This document shows, in pieces, positions 34,832 to 44,902 of a DNA stretch of 64,000 nt. Source of the DNA: Propionibacteriaceae bacterium (GTDB taxonomy: Bacteria > Actinomycetota > Actinomycetes > Propionibacteriales > Propionibacteriaceae); assembly GCA_031285845.1 (NCBI GenBank), contig JAITVK010000023.1, forward strand, positions 1 through 64,000. The letters are read 5' to 3'. The translations under genes and the position numbers were made by a program. Under the pieces are notes generated by a model. The model had not been told where the DNA came from. It worked only from the letters and a program-made list of their open reading frames with translations, and searched no databases. Each line of letters starts with the position of its first letter. Positions within the stretch are counted from its first letter, which is position 1.

Positions 34832-36691
34832 GTGGCCCATCTGCTGTCGGCCGAGAAGATCAGTTTGAGCTACCCGAACCGATCGGTGTTCACCTCGGTG
34901 ACGTGTGGGCTCGACGACGGCGACCGGGTCGGGATCGTCGGTCGCAACGGCGATGGCAAGTCCTCACTGCTGGCCATCTTGGCTGAGCGTTTGAAGCCGA
35001 CCAGCGGCCAGGTCACCCATCGTGGCGGTTTGACGGTCGGGTTGCTCACCCAAGGCGACGACTTGGCCGACGTCGGAAAGGTGTCGGTGGAGCAGGCGGT
35101 GTTCTCGACCCGCCAGCGGTATGAGTGGGCGTCACAGCCTGCCATGCGCGACATTGTCGACGGTCTGCTGACCCACATTGATCTGGCGGGTGATGTGACC
35201 GCGCTGAGCGGTGGAGAGCGACGCAAGGTCGCGTTGGCCAAACTGTTGGTGGGCGACTGGGACGTCTTGGGTTTGGATGAGCCGACCAACCACCTCGATC
35301 TGGAAGCGATCGCTTGGCTGGCGGGTCATCTGAAGGCCCGCTGGTCCAGTTCGAAGGGTGGGCTGCTGGTGGTGACCCACGATCGGTGGTTCCTCGACGA
35401 AGTCGTGACCTCGACCTGGGAGGTGCATGACGGCGGGGTCGAGCCGTTCGTCGGTGGTTATGCCGCGTACGTTCTGGCGCGGGTCGAACGGGATCGGCAG
35501 GCCAGCGTGGTCCAAGCCAAACGGCGCAACCTGATGCGCAAAGAACTGGCTTGGTTGCGCCGTGGCGCTCCGGCGCGCACGTCGAAACCGCGCTTCCATG
35601 TGGAGGCGGCCAACGCGTTGATCGCTGACGTTCCGCAGATCCGTGACTCGATCAGCCTGGCGCGGTTGGCGACGGCACGGCTGGGCAAGAAAGTGATCGA
35701 TCTGGAGAATGTGAGTTTCGGGTATCCCGTCACGAAAGCCGACGGCGCCACAGTCACAGGGCCTTTGGTGTTATCCGATGTCACGTGGCGGATCGCTCCG
35801 GGAGAACGTACCGGAATCCTGGGGCGCAACGGCGCGGGCAAATCGACCCTGCTCGGACTGATCGACACCACGCTGACACCGACCAGCGGGCGGGTCAGCG
35901 TCGGGCAGACCGTCCAACTGGCTGTGCTCGATCAGACGTATGCCAGTCTTGACGCCGATCAAGACAACTTGGTGCGCGACGTGGTGGCCGACTTGAAGAC
36001 GACGTTCCAGGTCGAAGGCAAGCCCACCACCGCCACCCAGATGCTGGAGCGTCTCGGGTTCACCAATGACCACCTGTCCACGCCGGTGCGTGACCTGTCG
36101 GGCGGCCAGAAGCGTCGGCTGCAATTGCTGCTCGTGTTGTGTTCGGAGCCGAACGTGCTCATTCTCGACGAGCCGACCAATGACGTCGACACCGACACGT
36201 TGGCCGCGCTCGAAGATCTGCTCGACGGGTGGCCGGGCTGTCTGATCGTGGTGTCGCACGACCGCTATTTCATCGAGCGGGTGACCGATCAGCAGTACGC
36301 GGTGATGGACTCCAAGTTGCGCCATCTGCCCGGCGGGATCGACCAGTACGTCGGGTTGGTCTCGCATCTCACCACCGCGTCGCATGGCGTGTCGAGCAAC
36401 CGGGCCGAGTCGGATTCGCGAACCACGGCGGCTGGTTCGGCCACGGCCTCGGCGATTTCCGCAAGTCAGGCGCGAACCTGGCGCAAGCAGTTGGCCAGTG
36501 TCGAAACCAAGCTGGCCCGCGCTGGTGAGTCCGTCGATCAGGCGATGGCCGCTCTGAGTCAGGCGGACGGCGCCGATTGGGTCCAACTCGAAAGTTTGAC
36601 CGCGCAGCTGCGTCAAGCGCAGACGGTGCGGCAAGAGTTGGAGGATCAGTGGTTGGAGTTGGCGGACCGCCTCGACCAGGCAGGCGCCTAG
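34832..36691 (+). CDS. ABC-F family ATPase (Uup-like)
   Basis: This 619-residue soluble protein has two ATP-binding cassettes and no membrane segment. The motifs are Walker A GRNGDGKSS and GRNGAGKST, signatures LSGGERRK and LSGGQKRR, and Walker B GLDEPTNHLD and ILDEPTNDVD. A linker rich in Arg (about residues 225-250) joins them and a C-terminal coiled coil (about 545-619) resembles Uup. ABC-F proteins act on the ribosome or on nucleic acid; the Uup-like tail points away from a dedicated antibiotic-resistance role, but this is not settled. GAGGAGG precedes the GTG at 34832. The unassigned spacer 34598-34831 contains no gene. Confidence 0.85.
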   Translation: MAHLLSAEKISLSYPNRSVFTSVTCGLDDGDRVGIVGRNGDGKSSLLAILAERLKPTSGQVTHRGGLTVGLLTQGDDLADVGKVSVEQAVFSTRQRYEWASQPAMRDIVDGLLTHIDLAGDVTALSGGERRKVALAKLLVGDWDVLGLDEPTNHLDLEAIAWLAGHLKARWSSSKGGLLVVTHDRWFLDEVVTSTWEVHDGGVEPFVGGYAAYVLARVERDRQASVVQAKRRNLMRKELAWLRRGAPARTSKPRFHVEAANALIADVPQIRDSISLARLATARLGKKVIDLENVSFGYPVTKADGATVTGPLVLSDVTWRIAPGERTGILGRNGAGKSTLLGLIDTTLTPTSGRVSVGQTVQLAVLDQTYASLDADQDNLVRDVVADLKTTFQVEGKPTTATQMLERLGFTNDHLSTPVRDLSGGQKRRLQLLLVLCSEPNVLILDEPTNDVDTDTLAALEDLLDGWPGCLIVVSHDRYFIERVTDQQYAVMDSKLRHLPGGIDQYVGLVSHLTTASHGVSSNRAESDSRTTAAGSATASAISASQARTWRKQLASVETKLARAGESVDQAMAALSQADGADWVQLESLTAQLRQAQTVRQELEDQWLELADRLDQAGA

Positions 36692-36761
36692 GGCGTGTTG
36701 ATCAGGTCGCTCGTCAGCGCAGTCGTCCGGGTCGCTGGACCGCAGGACGCGATGGCCTCGA

Positions 36762-36767
36762 TAGACT
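36762..36767 (+). promoter_or_regulatory. -10 box of leaderless lipoate-ligase gene
   Basis: TAGACT ends seven bases before the GTG at 36775. No ribosome binding site lies between them, which helps to fix that start. Confidence 0.5.
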
Positions 36768-36774
36768 GACCGGC

Positions 36775-37824
36775 GTGCGTGGTGTGTACAAGGTGCCCGG
36801 TGGCAAGTTGGTCACTGTCGAGTTGGACCAGATCGATGGGCGGATCGCCCATGCCGTGGTGGCGGGGGACTTCTTTCTGGAACCCGATGAGGCCTTGACT
36901 CGGATCACGGCCGGTGTGAACGGTCTGGCGATCACGGCCAGCGCGGTCGACATCGCTCAGGCGATCAGTGCCAACCTGGATCCGCAGGACCACCTGATCG
37001 GGTTCGACCCGCACGACGTCGGGTTGGCTGTTCGTCGAGCCGTTGGCGCGGCCACCAGTTGGGACGACCATACGTTCGAGCTGATCACCGACGTCGCGCG
37101 CGATCCGTACACCCAGATGGCGTTGGATCAGGTCTTCGCTGAGGCGTTGGCCGACGGCTCGCGAGGTCCGACGTTGAGGTTCTGGGATTGGGCGTCGTCG
37201 GCGGTTGTCATCGGCTCATTCCAGTCGCTGGCCAACGAAGTCGACCTCGAAGCGGCGGCCAGACGTGGAGTCACAGTGGTACGGCGGGTCTCCGGTGGCG
37301 GGGCGATGTTCATCGAGCCGGGCAACACGATCACGTACTCTCTGGTCGTGCCGGCCACGTTGGTGGATTCGATGAGCTTCGAGCAGTCCTACGAGTTTTT
37401 GGACGCCTGGGTGGTGGCGGCGCTGCGTGACCTGGGGATTCAAGCGACCTACCAGCCGATCAACGACATCACCTCCCCGGCGGGGAAGATCGCTGGGGCG
37501 GCCCAGAAGCGCTGGGTGGATGGGACCGTGTTGCATCATGTCACCATGGCGTACGACATCGACGCGGTCGCCATGATGGACGTTTTGCGCATCGGCCGGG
37601 AGAAGATGTCAGACAAAGGCACGACGTCAGCGGCCAAGCGGGTCGATCCACTGCGGTCGCAAACCCACTTGTCGCGCGGTCAGATCGTCGCGGCCCTGAC
37701 ACGGTCTTTCGCGCAGCGTCACGGCTTGACCGTCAGTGCGGTCCGTGTGACTGAGGAGCAGCGGGCGGCCGAGTTGGTGGCGACCACGTTCGCCACGCCC
37801 GCTTGGCTGACGCGGATCCCGTGA
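36775..37824 (+). CDS. Lipoate-protein ligase with N-terminal accessory domain
   Basis: The 349-residue protein joins two parts of a lipoate ligase in reversed order. Residues about 5-85 (VPGGKLVTVELD, VVAGDFFLEPDEAL) match the accessory domain normally at the C-terminus of LplA or encoded as LplB. Residues about 100-349 form the catalytic BPL/LplA domain with RRVSGGGAMF and the lipoyl-AMP lysine context NDITSPAGKIAGAAQKR. It should attach lipoate to 2-oxoacid dehydrogenase or glycine-cleavage proteins using ATP. The start is taken at GTG 36775 because the frame upstream to 36577 overlaps the ABC-F gene and TAGACT lies seven bases before 36775. GTG 36784 is also possible. Confidence 0.8.
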   Translation: MRGVYKVPGGKLVTVELDQIDGRIAHAVVAGDFFLEPDEALTRITAGVNGLAITASAVDIAQAISANLDPQDHLIGFDPHDVGLAVRRAVGAATSWDDHTFELITDVARDPYTQMALDQVFAEALADGSRGPTLRFWDWASSAVVIGSFQSLANEVDLEAAARRGVTVVRRVSGGGAMFIEPGNTITYSLVVPATLVDSMSFEQSYEFLDAWVVAALRDLGIQATYQPINDITSPAGKIAGAAQKRWVDGTVLHHVTMAYDIDAVAMMDVLRIGREKMSDKGTTSAAKRVDPLRSQTHLSRGQIVAALTRSFAQRHGLTVSAVRVTEEQRAAELVATTFATPAWLTRIP

Positions 37825-37887
37825 TGCCGACCGGGCAACTCAGGGCAAAGATGATCTGGACGCACAGGCCTATGACACAGTGGCCTT

Positions 37888-39201
37888 ATGACGTGGTTCC
37901 AGCGCACAGCATCTGTGGTCACTCGTGGCGAGATAGAGGCTCTGCTCGACAAAACCGTCGATGAGGCGAAAACTCGGCTCGGTATCACTCAATTGCGCCG
38001 GGTGCTCCTGCTGCCGCCCGACATCACCCGCGCTCACGCCGGCGTCGGCTGGATGACCGAACACCTCTATCACCGGGTCACCGCCGAAGGGGCCGAGGCT
38101 CATGTCATCCCCACTTTGGGCCAGCATGTCCCTCACACGGCCGAAGACAATCGCTGGATGTTCGGGTCCATTCCTGAAGAACGCATCCACGTCCATGACT
38201 GGAAATCCGGGGTGGTCAACGTGGGCACGGTGCCTGCCGATCTGGTCAAGAAGGCCACCGGCGGTGTGGTCGATTGGCCGATGCCGATCGATCTGAACGC
38301 GATGGTGATGGAGGGGTCGTGGGATCTGATCATCAACATCGGCCATGTCGTGCCCCACGAGGTCCTCGGCTTCGCCAATCACAACAAGAACTACTTCATC
38401 GGGCTGGGCGGCAAGCGGACCTTGGGCGCGGCGCATCTGGCCTCGGCCACGTACGGCATCGAGAACAACCTCGGCAATCTGCTGACTCCGGTACGGCGCT
38501 GCTTCAACTGGGCGGAGGATCACTTCCTGGCCGATCTGCCCGACGTCTACATCCAAGTCGTGATGAACTACGACCATCAGCAGCGTTTGGTCCACACCGG
38601 GATTTTCGTCGGAGACGATCTGGACACCTACCTCGACGCGGCCAAGGCTTCGCGCGAGCAAAACATCACCGCGTTCGACAGGCCGGTCACCAAGATCGTC
38701 GCCGTGATGCAAGCTGACGAGTTCCGAGCCACCTGGACCGCGAACAAAGCCATCTACCGCACGCGCATGGCGATGGCCGACGGCGGCGAGTTGCTCATCA
38801 TCGCTCCAGGGGTGATTCGGTTCGGTGAGCAGGAGGAAGTCGACGCCCTGATCCGCAAGTACGGCTACTTGCCGAAGGCTGAAGCCCTGAGCCTTTACGC
38901 CACCGCGGCGGACATGCGCGACCTGCCTCACGCCACCGCCCATCTGGTCCATGGCTCCCCGGAAGGCCGGTTCACTGTGACGTACGCTGCCGGCGGGTTG
39001 ACCAGGCAGGAGATCGAATCGGTCGGGTACGGCTACATGGATGTCGACCAGGCGCTGGCGCGGTACGATCCGGCCGTGATGGCAGACGGGTGGAACACGA
39101 TGCCCGACGGGGAGAAGGTCTTCTTCATTTCGACACCGTCGGCCGGGTTGTGGGCTTGGAAGGATCGGCTCTACGGCCGTGCGGAGTCAGTGGCGATCTG
39201 A
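37888..39201 (+). CDS. larA: LarA-family nickel-pincer racemase
   Basis: LarA enzymes racemise or epimerise 2-hydroxyacids such as lactate using the nickel-pincer nucleotide cofactor. The 437-residue protein has the N-terminal PPDITRAHAG segment (DxTR), LGQHVPHTAED with the catalytic-type His, VVPHEVLGF and a lysine-rich NHNKNYF...GGKR segment where the cofactor-bearing lysine is expected. LarA homologues act on several substrates, so lactate is not certain. larB and larE lie immediately downstream on the opposite strand, supporting a functional cofactor; larC is not in the window. No Shine-Dalgarno is evident before the ATG. Confidence 0.8.
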   Translation: MTWFQRTASVVTRGEIEALLDKTVDEAKTRLGITQLRRVLLLPPDITRAHAGVGWMTEHLYHRVTAEGAEAHVIPTLGQHVPHTAEDNRWMFGSIPEERIHVHDWKSGVVNVGTVPADLVKKATGGVVDWPMPIDLNAMVMEGSWDLIINIGHVVPHEVLGFANHNKNYFIGLGGKRTLGAAHLASATYGIENNLGNLLTPVRRCFNWAEDHFLADLPDVYIQVVMNYDHQQRLVHTGIFVGDDLDTYLDAAKASREQNITAFDRPVTKIVAVMQADEFRATWTANKAIYRTRMAMADGGELLIIAPGVIRFGEQEEVDALIRKYGYLPKAEALSLYATAADMRDLPHATAHLVHGSPEGRFTVTYAAGGLTRQEIESVGYGYMDVDQALARYDPAVMADGWNTMPDGEKVFFISTPSAGLWAWKDRLYGRAESVAI

Positions 39202-39336
39202 CCTGTGGTGACAGCGCCGAGGCCGACGGTCACCCGATGGGTCATCGTCGCCCGATTCGGCACGGCCTTGATGTGACGGGGGCATCGGGTCCGCCATCAT
39301 CGCCCACTTCATGGCGTCGATCCGATGACCGTTCGG

Positions 39337-39990
39337 TCAGCGAGCCGTGATCTGGGCGGCCAGGTGGCCAGCGCCGTACCCGTTGTCGATGTTCACCACC
39401 GCGACCCCTGGGGCGCAGGAGTTCATCATGCTCAACAGGGCAGCCAGGCCGTCGAAAGCCGCGCCATAACCAACCGATGTCGGCACCGCGACGACCACCG
39501 CCGAGACCAAACCGGCCACGACTGAGGGCAGAGCGCCATCCATCCCAGCCACCACGACCACCGCGCCAGCGCGGCGTAACACGGGCAGGTGAGACACGAT
39601 CCGATGCAATCCGGCCACACCGACGTCGACGATCAGTTCGGCATCGCGCCCGAGGAACCGTGCCGTCAGCCAGGCCTCGCGGGCGACCGGCAGGTCGGAG
39701 GTCCCAGCGCAGGCCACCACCACCGGTTCGCCCGATGGCTGCGGCATCTCGGGCGGCCACCAGGCCAGGAGCGCCAGTGGGTCGTACTGCGCCTCAGGCA
39801 GCACCTTGAGCAAGCCCGCGGCTTTGGTCTGGCTCAGGCGGGTGAACAACGTCCTGGCTTCGTGCGATCTCAGCTCGGTGGCGATCTGTTGGATCTGGTC
39901 GAGGGTTTTGCCTTCGCAGTAGACCGCCTCAGGGTAGCCGCGACGGGTCGCGCGTTCCAGATCCAGGTCGGCGATGTCAGTGATGTCCAT
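39337..39990 (-). CDS. larB: Nickel-pincer cofactor biosynthesis protein LarB
   Basis: LarB carboxylates and hydrolyses nicotinic acid adenine dinucleotide, the first step to the nickel-pincer nucleotide. The 217-residue protein has the LarB N-terminal segment (RRGYPEAVYCEGKT) and a PurE-like C-terminal domain (residues about 95-217) with CAGTSDLPVA, GVAGLHRI, VAGMDGALPSVV and TSVGYGA. The conserved Cys in YCEGKT is the residue used to bind the substrate in characterised LarB. It starts one base after the larE stop, so larE-larB is a coupled pair, convergent with larA. Confidence 0.88.
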   Translation of the reverse strand: MDITDIADLDLERATRRGYPEAVYCEGKTLDQIQQIATELRSHEARTLFTRLSQTKAAGLLKVLPEAQYDPLALLAWWPPEMPQPSGEPVVVACAGTSDLPVAREAWLTARFLGRDAELIVDVGVAGLHRIVSHLPVLRRAGAVVVVAGMDGALPSVVAGLVSAVVVAVPTSVGYGAAFDGLAALLSMMNSCAPGVAVVNIDNGYGAGHLAAQITAR

Positions 39991-39991
39991 G

Positions 39992-40825
39992 TCAGATCAC
40001 CGACAAGGTGAAGGCCCCGGATTGCAGGCCGGCCAAATCGACGACCGCGTAGCGGAATCCGGCGCGTCGGATCGCCGCCACCAACCCCGAGCGTGTTGGC
40101 GACTGAGCCGCCTGGACGATCTCGTCGAGGGGTAACTCGATACGGGCGATGTCGCCGTGGTGACGAACCCTGACATCGCTGAAACCGAGCCGACGCACCT
40201 CATGTTCGGCTTGCTCGATCTGTCGCAGCTTGACCGCAGTCACGTCCTGACCATGGGGAATCCGTGAGGCCAGACATGGAGCGGCCGGTTTGTCGGCCAC
40301 CGCCAGCCCCAATTCGGCCGCGCCGGCACGAACCATGGCCTTGGTCATTCCGGCTCGAGCCAAGGGGGCTGACACGTGATGCTGGGTGGCGGCGGCCGAC
40401 CCGGGGCGATCATGACGCTTGACGTCGTCGGCGTTCTCGCCATAGGCGATGGCGGTCAATCCGAGATCACTGACCACGTCACGATCGATCAACTTGAACA
40501 AAGCGTTCTTACAATGAAAACAACGATCTGGCCCGTTGGCTCGGTAGAACGGGTCGTCCAGCTCGTTGGTGTGCAATTCGACCAAAGTCACGCCGATGGC
40601 GGCGGCCACCTGGTGGGCTTGGTCGCGTTCATCAGCCGCCAGGCTGGGGGAGACGGCCAGCAGCGCCACCACCGACTCGGCTCCCAGATGGCGTACGGCC
40701 ACTGCCGTCAGCAGAGCGGAATCCACTCCGCCGGAGAAAGCCACACCGAGTCTGGCCGGTCGGCCGATGGCTTGGCGCACCCGCTCCTCCCACGGGCTCA
40801 CCGGTGGGGTGGAGGAGGGGGTCAT
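39992..40825 (-). CDS. larE: Sulfur-inserting enzyme LarE
   Basis: LarE is an ATP pyrophosphatase that converts the two carboxylates of the pincer precursor to thiocarboxylates. The 277-residue protein has the PP-loop SGGVDSAL (31-38) and three conserved cysteines, Cys102 and Cys105 in CFHC and Cys184 in PCLASR. L. plantarum LarE has only the last and sacrifices its sulfur; enzymes with three cysteines hold a [4Fe-4S] cluster, so this one is predicted to be the catalytic cluster type. The ATG at 40825 has AGGA upstream; the longer frame overlaps the helicase gene. It follows the DEAD-box helicase by seven bases. Confidence 0.88.
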   Translation of the reverse strand: MTPSSTPPVSPWEERVRQAIGRPARLGVAFSGGVDSALLTAVAVRHLGAESVVALLAVSPSLAADERDQAHQVAAAIGVTLVELHTNELDDPFYRANGPDRCFHCKNALFKLIDRDVVSDLGLTAIAYGENADDVKRHDRPGSAAATQHHVSAPLARAGMTKAMVRAGAAELGLAVADKPAAPCLASRIPHGQDVTAVKLRQIEQAEHEVRRLGFSDVRVRHHGDIARIELPLDEIVQAAQSPTRSGLVAAIRRAGFRYAVVDLAGLQSGAFTLSVI

Positions 40826-40832
40826 CGTCGTC

Positions 40833-42380
40833 CTAGTCGGCTTGGTCGGTTGTGAGGCCGGTGGCGAACCGTTGGCGAATCGCCTCTTCGAGCGCGCTGT
40901 CTGATCCGGCGGACTTGGCCGACTTGTCACGGTCATGGTGATGACGGCGGCGGCGACGCTTGGCTGGACCGTCTGGATTGGCCTGGCCGTCTTCAATCGG
41001 CTGATCGGTGTTGGTCGAGTCGGAGCTTCGGGCGGGCGCTGAGTCGTCCGCTGGCGGTTCGACGTGATCCTTGGCTCGAATCACCACACCGTTGCTGCGG
41101 CGCTGACGGCGTCCCGGCTTCTTGTCGTGCTCGGATTTCGCCTTGTCACGCTTCGGTTTGGAGTCAGCTTTCACCGCTGGGGTGACTCGCCCGGTCGCGC
41201 CGTCAGGAATATCCAACTCCTGCAATAGCTGTTCGGTGGTCGAATATGCCTCGATCGGATCGGGGAAGTTCAAGTCCAGGGCCTTGTTGATCATCTTCCA
41301 TCGCGGGATGTCAGCCCAATCGACCAGAGTGATCGCGATTCCGGTGCGCCCGGCCCGACCGGTACGACCGATGCGGTGGACGTAAGTCTTCTCATCATCG
41401 GGGCAGTCGTAGTTGACCACGTGAGTGACATTGTCGACGTCGATGCCGCGGGCGGCCACATCGGTGCAGACGATGGCCTGGGCTTTTCCAGCGCGGAACT
41501 TCGCCAACGACTTCTCGCGGACGACCTGGGACAGGTCGCCGTGAAGGCAGGTGACGGTGAAGCCACGATCCTGCAAGTCGTCGCTCAGACGCTGAACCTC
41601 GCGCTTGGTGGTGCAGAAGATCATGACCCGCGTGGCTTCCGGTGACTGCAGGAGTTTGCCGACGATGGCCGGTTTGTCCAGGTCATGGGCCTGGTAGACG
41701 AACTGGGTGGTCTTCGGAACCGTCATGGTGTCGTCGCCGGCTTCGGCGCGGATGTTGATCGGTTGGTTCAGGTGGGCCCTGGCCAAGGCCACGATCGCGG
41801 AGGGCATCGTGGCCGAGAACAACATGGTCTGGCGCGGCGACCCGGTCGCGGCGATCAGTTTCTCGACGTCGGGCAGGAATCCCAGGTCGAGCATCTCGTC
41901 AGCCTCGTCCAACACCAGGATGGACACGCCTTTCAAGTCAAGGTCACGCCGGTTGACCAGGTCGAGCAGGCGACCAGGAGTGCCGACGACCACGTCGACA
42001 CCGCGGGCGAGATGCTCTAACTGGGTGTCGTACCCCACGCCGCCGTAGACGGTCAAAACTCGTGCGCCCAACCCTTTGGAGGCGACCTCCAGGTCACCGG
42101 CGACCTGGATCGCCAACTCGCGGGTCGGGCACATGATGAGAGCTTGCGGGCGCTTGTCGGGTGACGGCAAGGTGATGCGTTCGAGCAGTGGCAGACCGAA
42201 AGCCAAGGTCTTGCCGGTTCCCGTACGCGCCTGACCGATCAGATCGGTCCCGCGTAAAGCAATAGGAATAGCTTGTTCCTGGATGGGGAATGGAGTGGTG
42301 ATGCCTTGAGCGGCCAGCGCCTCCACGACGGCCGGGTTGACACCGAGATCAGCGAAAGTCACACAGGTGGGTGACGGCAA
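40833..42380 (-). CDS. DEAD-box RNA helicase
   Basis: The 515-residue ATP-dependent RNA helicase has the Q motif (TTPFPIQEQAIP), motif I ARTGTGKT, motif II DEAD in VLDEADEMLD, motif III SAT, and motif VI HRIGRTGRAG. After the helicase core (about residue 380) comes a long, basic, disordered tail with clusters of Arg, His and Lys, which probably binds RNA and resembles actinobacterial RhlE/DeaD-like enzymes. TTG 42380 and GTG 42362 are both possible starts. It is followed closely by larE, so it may be the first gene of a helicase-larE-larB transcript; copA ends 78 bases upstream. Confidence 0.88.
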   Translation of the reverse strand: MPSPTCVTFADLGVNPAVVEALAAQGITTPFPIQEQAIPIALRGTDLIGQARTGTGKTLAFGLPLLERITLPSPDKRPQALIMCPTRELAIQVAGDLEVASKGLGARVLTVYGGVGYDTQLEHLARGVDVVVGTPGRLLDLVNRRDLDLKGVSILVLDEADEMLDLGFLPDVEKLIAATGSPRQTMLFSATMPSAIVALARAHLNQPINIRAEAGDDTMTVPKTTQFVYQAHDLDKPAIVGKLLQSPEATRVMIFCTTKREVQRLSDDLQDRGFTVTCLHGDLSQVVREKSLAKFRAGKAQAIVCTDVAARGIDVDNVTHVVNYDCPDDEKTYVHRIGRTGRAGRTGIAITLVDWADIPRWKMINKALDLNFPDPIEAYSTTEQLLQELDIPDGATGRVTPAVKADSKPKRDKAKSEHDKKPGRRQRRSNGVVIRAKDHVEPPADDSAPARSSDSTNTDQPIEDGQANPDGPAKRRRRRHHHDRDKSAKSAGSDSALEEAIRQRFATGLTTDQAD

Positions 42381-42458
42381 TGTTTCAGACAGGATAGTAC
42401 CTCACAGATGGCCCGCGTCTGCGGGCGACGAATAGGGTTGATCAAATCAAACCACCGA

Positions 42459-44813
42459 TTAGTCTACCGTGTTGCGCTCACTGATGGCGTCGTCGTCCAC
42501 TGGTGTGGGGCGGAATCGTTTCAGCCACAGGGAATTCTGGACCACGAAAACCGAGGAGAACGCCATGGCCGCTCCGGCTATCATGGGGTTGAGCCAACCG
42601 ATGACAGCCAACGGGATCGCGGCCACGTTGTAGGCGAAAGCCCAAAACAGGTTGCCTTTGATTCGCCCGAGAGTCGCACGCGCCAGACGTACGGCGTCCA
42701 CCGCTCCCACCAGGTCGCTGCGCACCAAGGTGATGTCGCTGGCTTCGATCGCGACATCGGTTCCCGCGCCCATCGCGATGCCCAGATCGGCTTGCGCCAA
42801 AGCGGCGGCGTCGTTGATCCCGTCGCCCACCACCGCCACCCGATGCCCGCTGGACTGAAGGTCGGTCACCGCCTGGAGCTTCTGAGCCGGCATCAGGTTG
42901 GCTCGCACCTGATCGATGCCGACCGCATGGGCCACCGCCTGGGCGACCGTCGGGTTGTCTCCGGTCAACAGCAACGGGGTCAGGCCGAGTTGACGGAATT
43001 GGGCGATGGCCTGGGCTGACGTCGGCTTGATCGTGTCGGCCACCGCGAACGCCGCTCGAACCCGGCCGTCCCAACCGAGTGCGATCACCGTACGTCCGTG
43101 GGCCTGGGCGGAATCGGACCAAGTCCGAATCGTCGTGTCGACGGTGTGGTCGTGTTCGACCCAGGCCAAGCGTCCGACGCTGACCTGGCGCGCCGAGGAT
43201 GCGTCGTCGGAATCGGTCAGCGGTCTGGATCCTGCGGGGCCCATCGCGGAACCGATCAGCGCTGGTTGGGGCAGGACCACCCTGGCGCGTATCCCGCAGC
43301 CAGGCTCGGTGAAGAAGTCGCTCGCGCGCAGTTCGGCCAAGCGATCCGGCTGAGGGGTCGAAGCCAGGCGGCTCGTCCACGCCGCGGTGACGGCTTCGGC
43401 GATCGGGTGGGCCGAGCCGGCTTCGACGGCCGCCGCCACCGCCAAGGCCAGATCGTCGTCGAGGCCGTCGATCGACGTCTGGGCGACGACGGACATCTGG
43501 CCGGTGGTGATCGTGCCGGTCTTGTCCAACGCTATGGTGTCGACCCGGCGGGTCGCTTCCAGCACTTGGGGGCCCCGGATCAGGATCCCCAACTGGGCCC
43601 CGCGTCCGGTTCCGACCATCAGCGCCGCCGGTGTGGCTAGGCCGAGCGCACAGGGACAGGCGATGACCAGAACGGCGACGGCTGCGGCGAACGCTTGGGT
43701 GAGATCGCCGACGAAGAACAGCCACCCCAGCAAGGTCAGCAAAGCGATGGCGATGACGATCGGAACGAAAACGGCGGAGACCTTGTCGGCCAGCCGCTGG
43801 ACTGGAGCTTTGCTCGTCTGCGCGGCCTCGATCAGCGCGCCCATCTGGGCCAGCTGCGTGTCAGCGCCGACCTTGGTCGCGCGCACCACCAGCCGACCTT
43901 CCACATTCAACGTCGCTCCCGTGACAGTGTCGCCGACGCCGACGTCGCGCGGCATCGACTCACCGGTGAGCATCGACTCATCGATCGCTGAATGTCCTTC
44001 CATCACGACACCGTCGGTGGCGACCTTCTCACCGGGGCGCACGACGAACTGGTCCGCGACGACGAGCTGGTCGACCGGAATCTCGCTGACAACGCCGTCG
44101 CGCAGCCGCCGAGCCGTTTTAGCTCCGAGATCGAGCAAAGTACGGATGGCGGCCGAGGACCGGGCGGTGGCTCGCGCCTCCAGATAACGGCCGAGCAGGA
44201 TCAGCGTGGTCAACACTGCGGCGACTTCGAGGTACAAGGTCATAGTGTGTTCGCCTGCGGCGGGGCGCCATTCGAACGCCATGCGCATCCCCGGGGTCCC
44301 GGCCCCGCCGAAGAACAGCGCGTACAGGCTCCACAGATAGGCCGCGATGACACCCAGCGACACCAGAGTGTCCATAGTGGTCGCGCCGTGACGAAGATTG
44401 ACCGCCATCGAGCGATGGAACGGCCAAGCGCCCCACACGGCGACTGGCGAGGCCAGAGTCAGGCTGAGCCACTGCCAGTAGGTGAACTGAATCGGCGGGA
44501 TCATCGCCAAAATCAGCACAGGCACGGTCAGGATCGTACAGATGATCAATCGGTGGAACAGGGCTTGGGTCGGGTCGAGACCGGGCTCAGCGGCGGGTTC
44601 GTGTCGATGCAACTGCGCGCCGTATCCGGCCGCCTTGACGGTGGAGACGACGTCGTCGGCCGTGGTGTCCTCGGGAACCTGGACGAGCGCCCGCTCGGTG
44701 GCGAGGTTGACCGAAGCGGTCACCCCGGGCATCTTGGCGAGCTTCTTCTCGATCCGGGCGACGCACGAGGCGCACGTCATGCCGGTGATATCGAAGTCGA
44801 GTGTGGTTGCCAT
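42459..44813 (-). CDS. copA: Copper-exporting P1B-type ATPase
   Basis: The 784-residue pump exports Cu(I). Motifs are one N-terminal heavy-metal domain with GMTCASC (11-17), eight predicted membrane helices, the actuator loop SMLTGESMP (280-288), the CPC metal site (386-388), the phosphorylated Asp430 in DKTGT, HPIAEAV, and [10 protein letters not shown]. The last helices carry YN and MxxSS-type residues of the Cu(I) subgroup. The ATG at 44813 begins the metal-binding domain; the upstream extension overlaps the phosphatase gene. No CsoR or CopZ gene is adjacent. Confidence 0.9.
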   Translation of the reverse strand: MATTLDFDITGMTCASCVARIEKKLAKMPGVTASVNLATERALVQVPEDTTADDVVSTVKAAGYGAQLHRHEPAAEPGLDPTQALFHRLIICTILTVPVLILAMIPPIQFTYWQWLSLTLASPVAVWGAWPFHRSMAVNLRHGATTMDTLVSLGVIAAYLWSLYALFFGGAGTPGMRMAFEWRPAAGEHTMTLYLEVAAVLTTLILLGRYLEARATARSSAAIRTLLDLGAKTARRLRDGVVSEIPVDQLVVADQFVVRPGEKVATDGVVMEGHSAIDESMLTGESMPRDVGVGDTVTGATLNVEGRLVVRATKVGADTQLAQMGALIEAAQTSKAPVQRLADKVSAVFVPIVIAIALLTLLGWLFFVGDLTQAFAAAVAVLVIACPCALGLATPAALMVGTGRGAQLGILIRGPQVLEATRRVDTIALDKTGTITTGQMSVVAQTSIDGLDDDLALAVAAAVEAGSAHPIAEAVTAAWTSRLASTPQPDRLAELRASDFFTEPGCGIRARVVLPQPALIGSAMGPAGSRPLTDSDDASSARQVSVGRLAWVEHDHTVDTTIRTWSDSAQAHGRTVIALGWDGRVRAAFAVADTIKPTSAQAIAQFRQLGLTPLLLTGDNPTVAQAVAHAVGIDQVRANLMPAQKLQAVTDLQSSGHRVAVVGDGINDAAALAQADLGIAMGAGTDVAIEASDITLVRSDLVGAVDAVRLARATLGRIKGNLFWAFAYNVAAIPLAVIGWLNPMIAGAAMAFSSVFVVQNSLWLKRFRPTPVDDDAISERNTVD

Positions 44814-44902
44814 GGTTCCATTGTGCCAGGCGGGATCACGATCGGATCTGCGTTGTCGATCAGACCTCAGGCAGCGGGGCCGTCCCACGCGTCGATCAGG
44901 CC

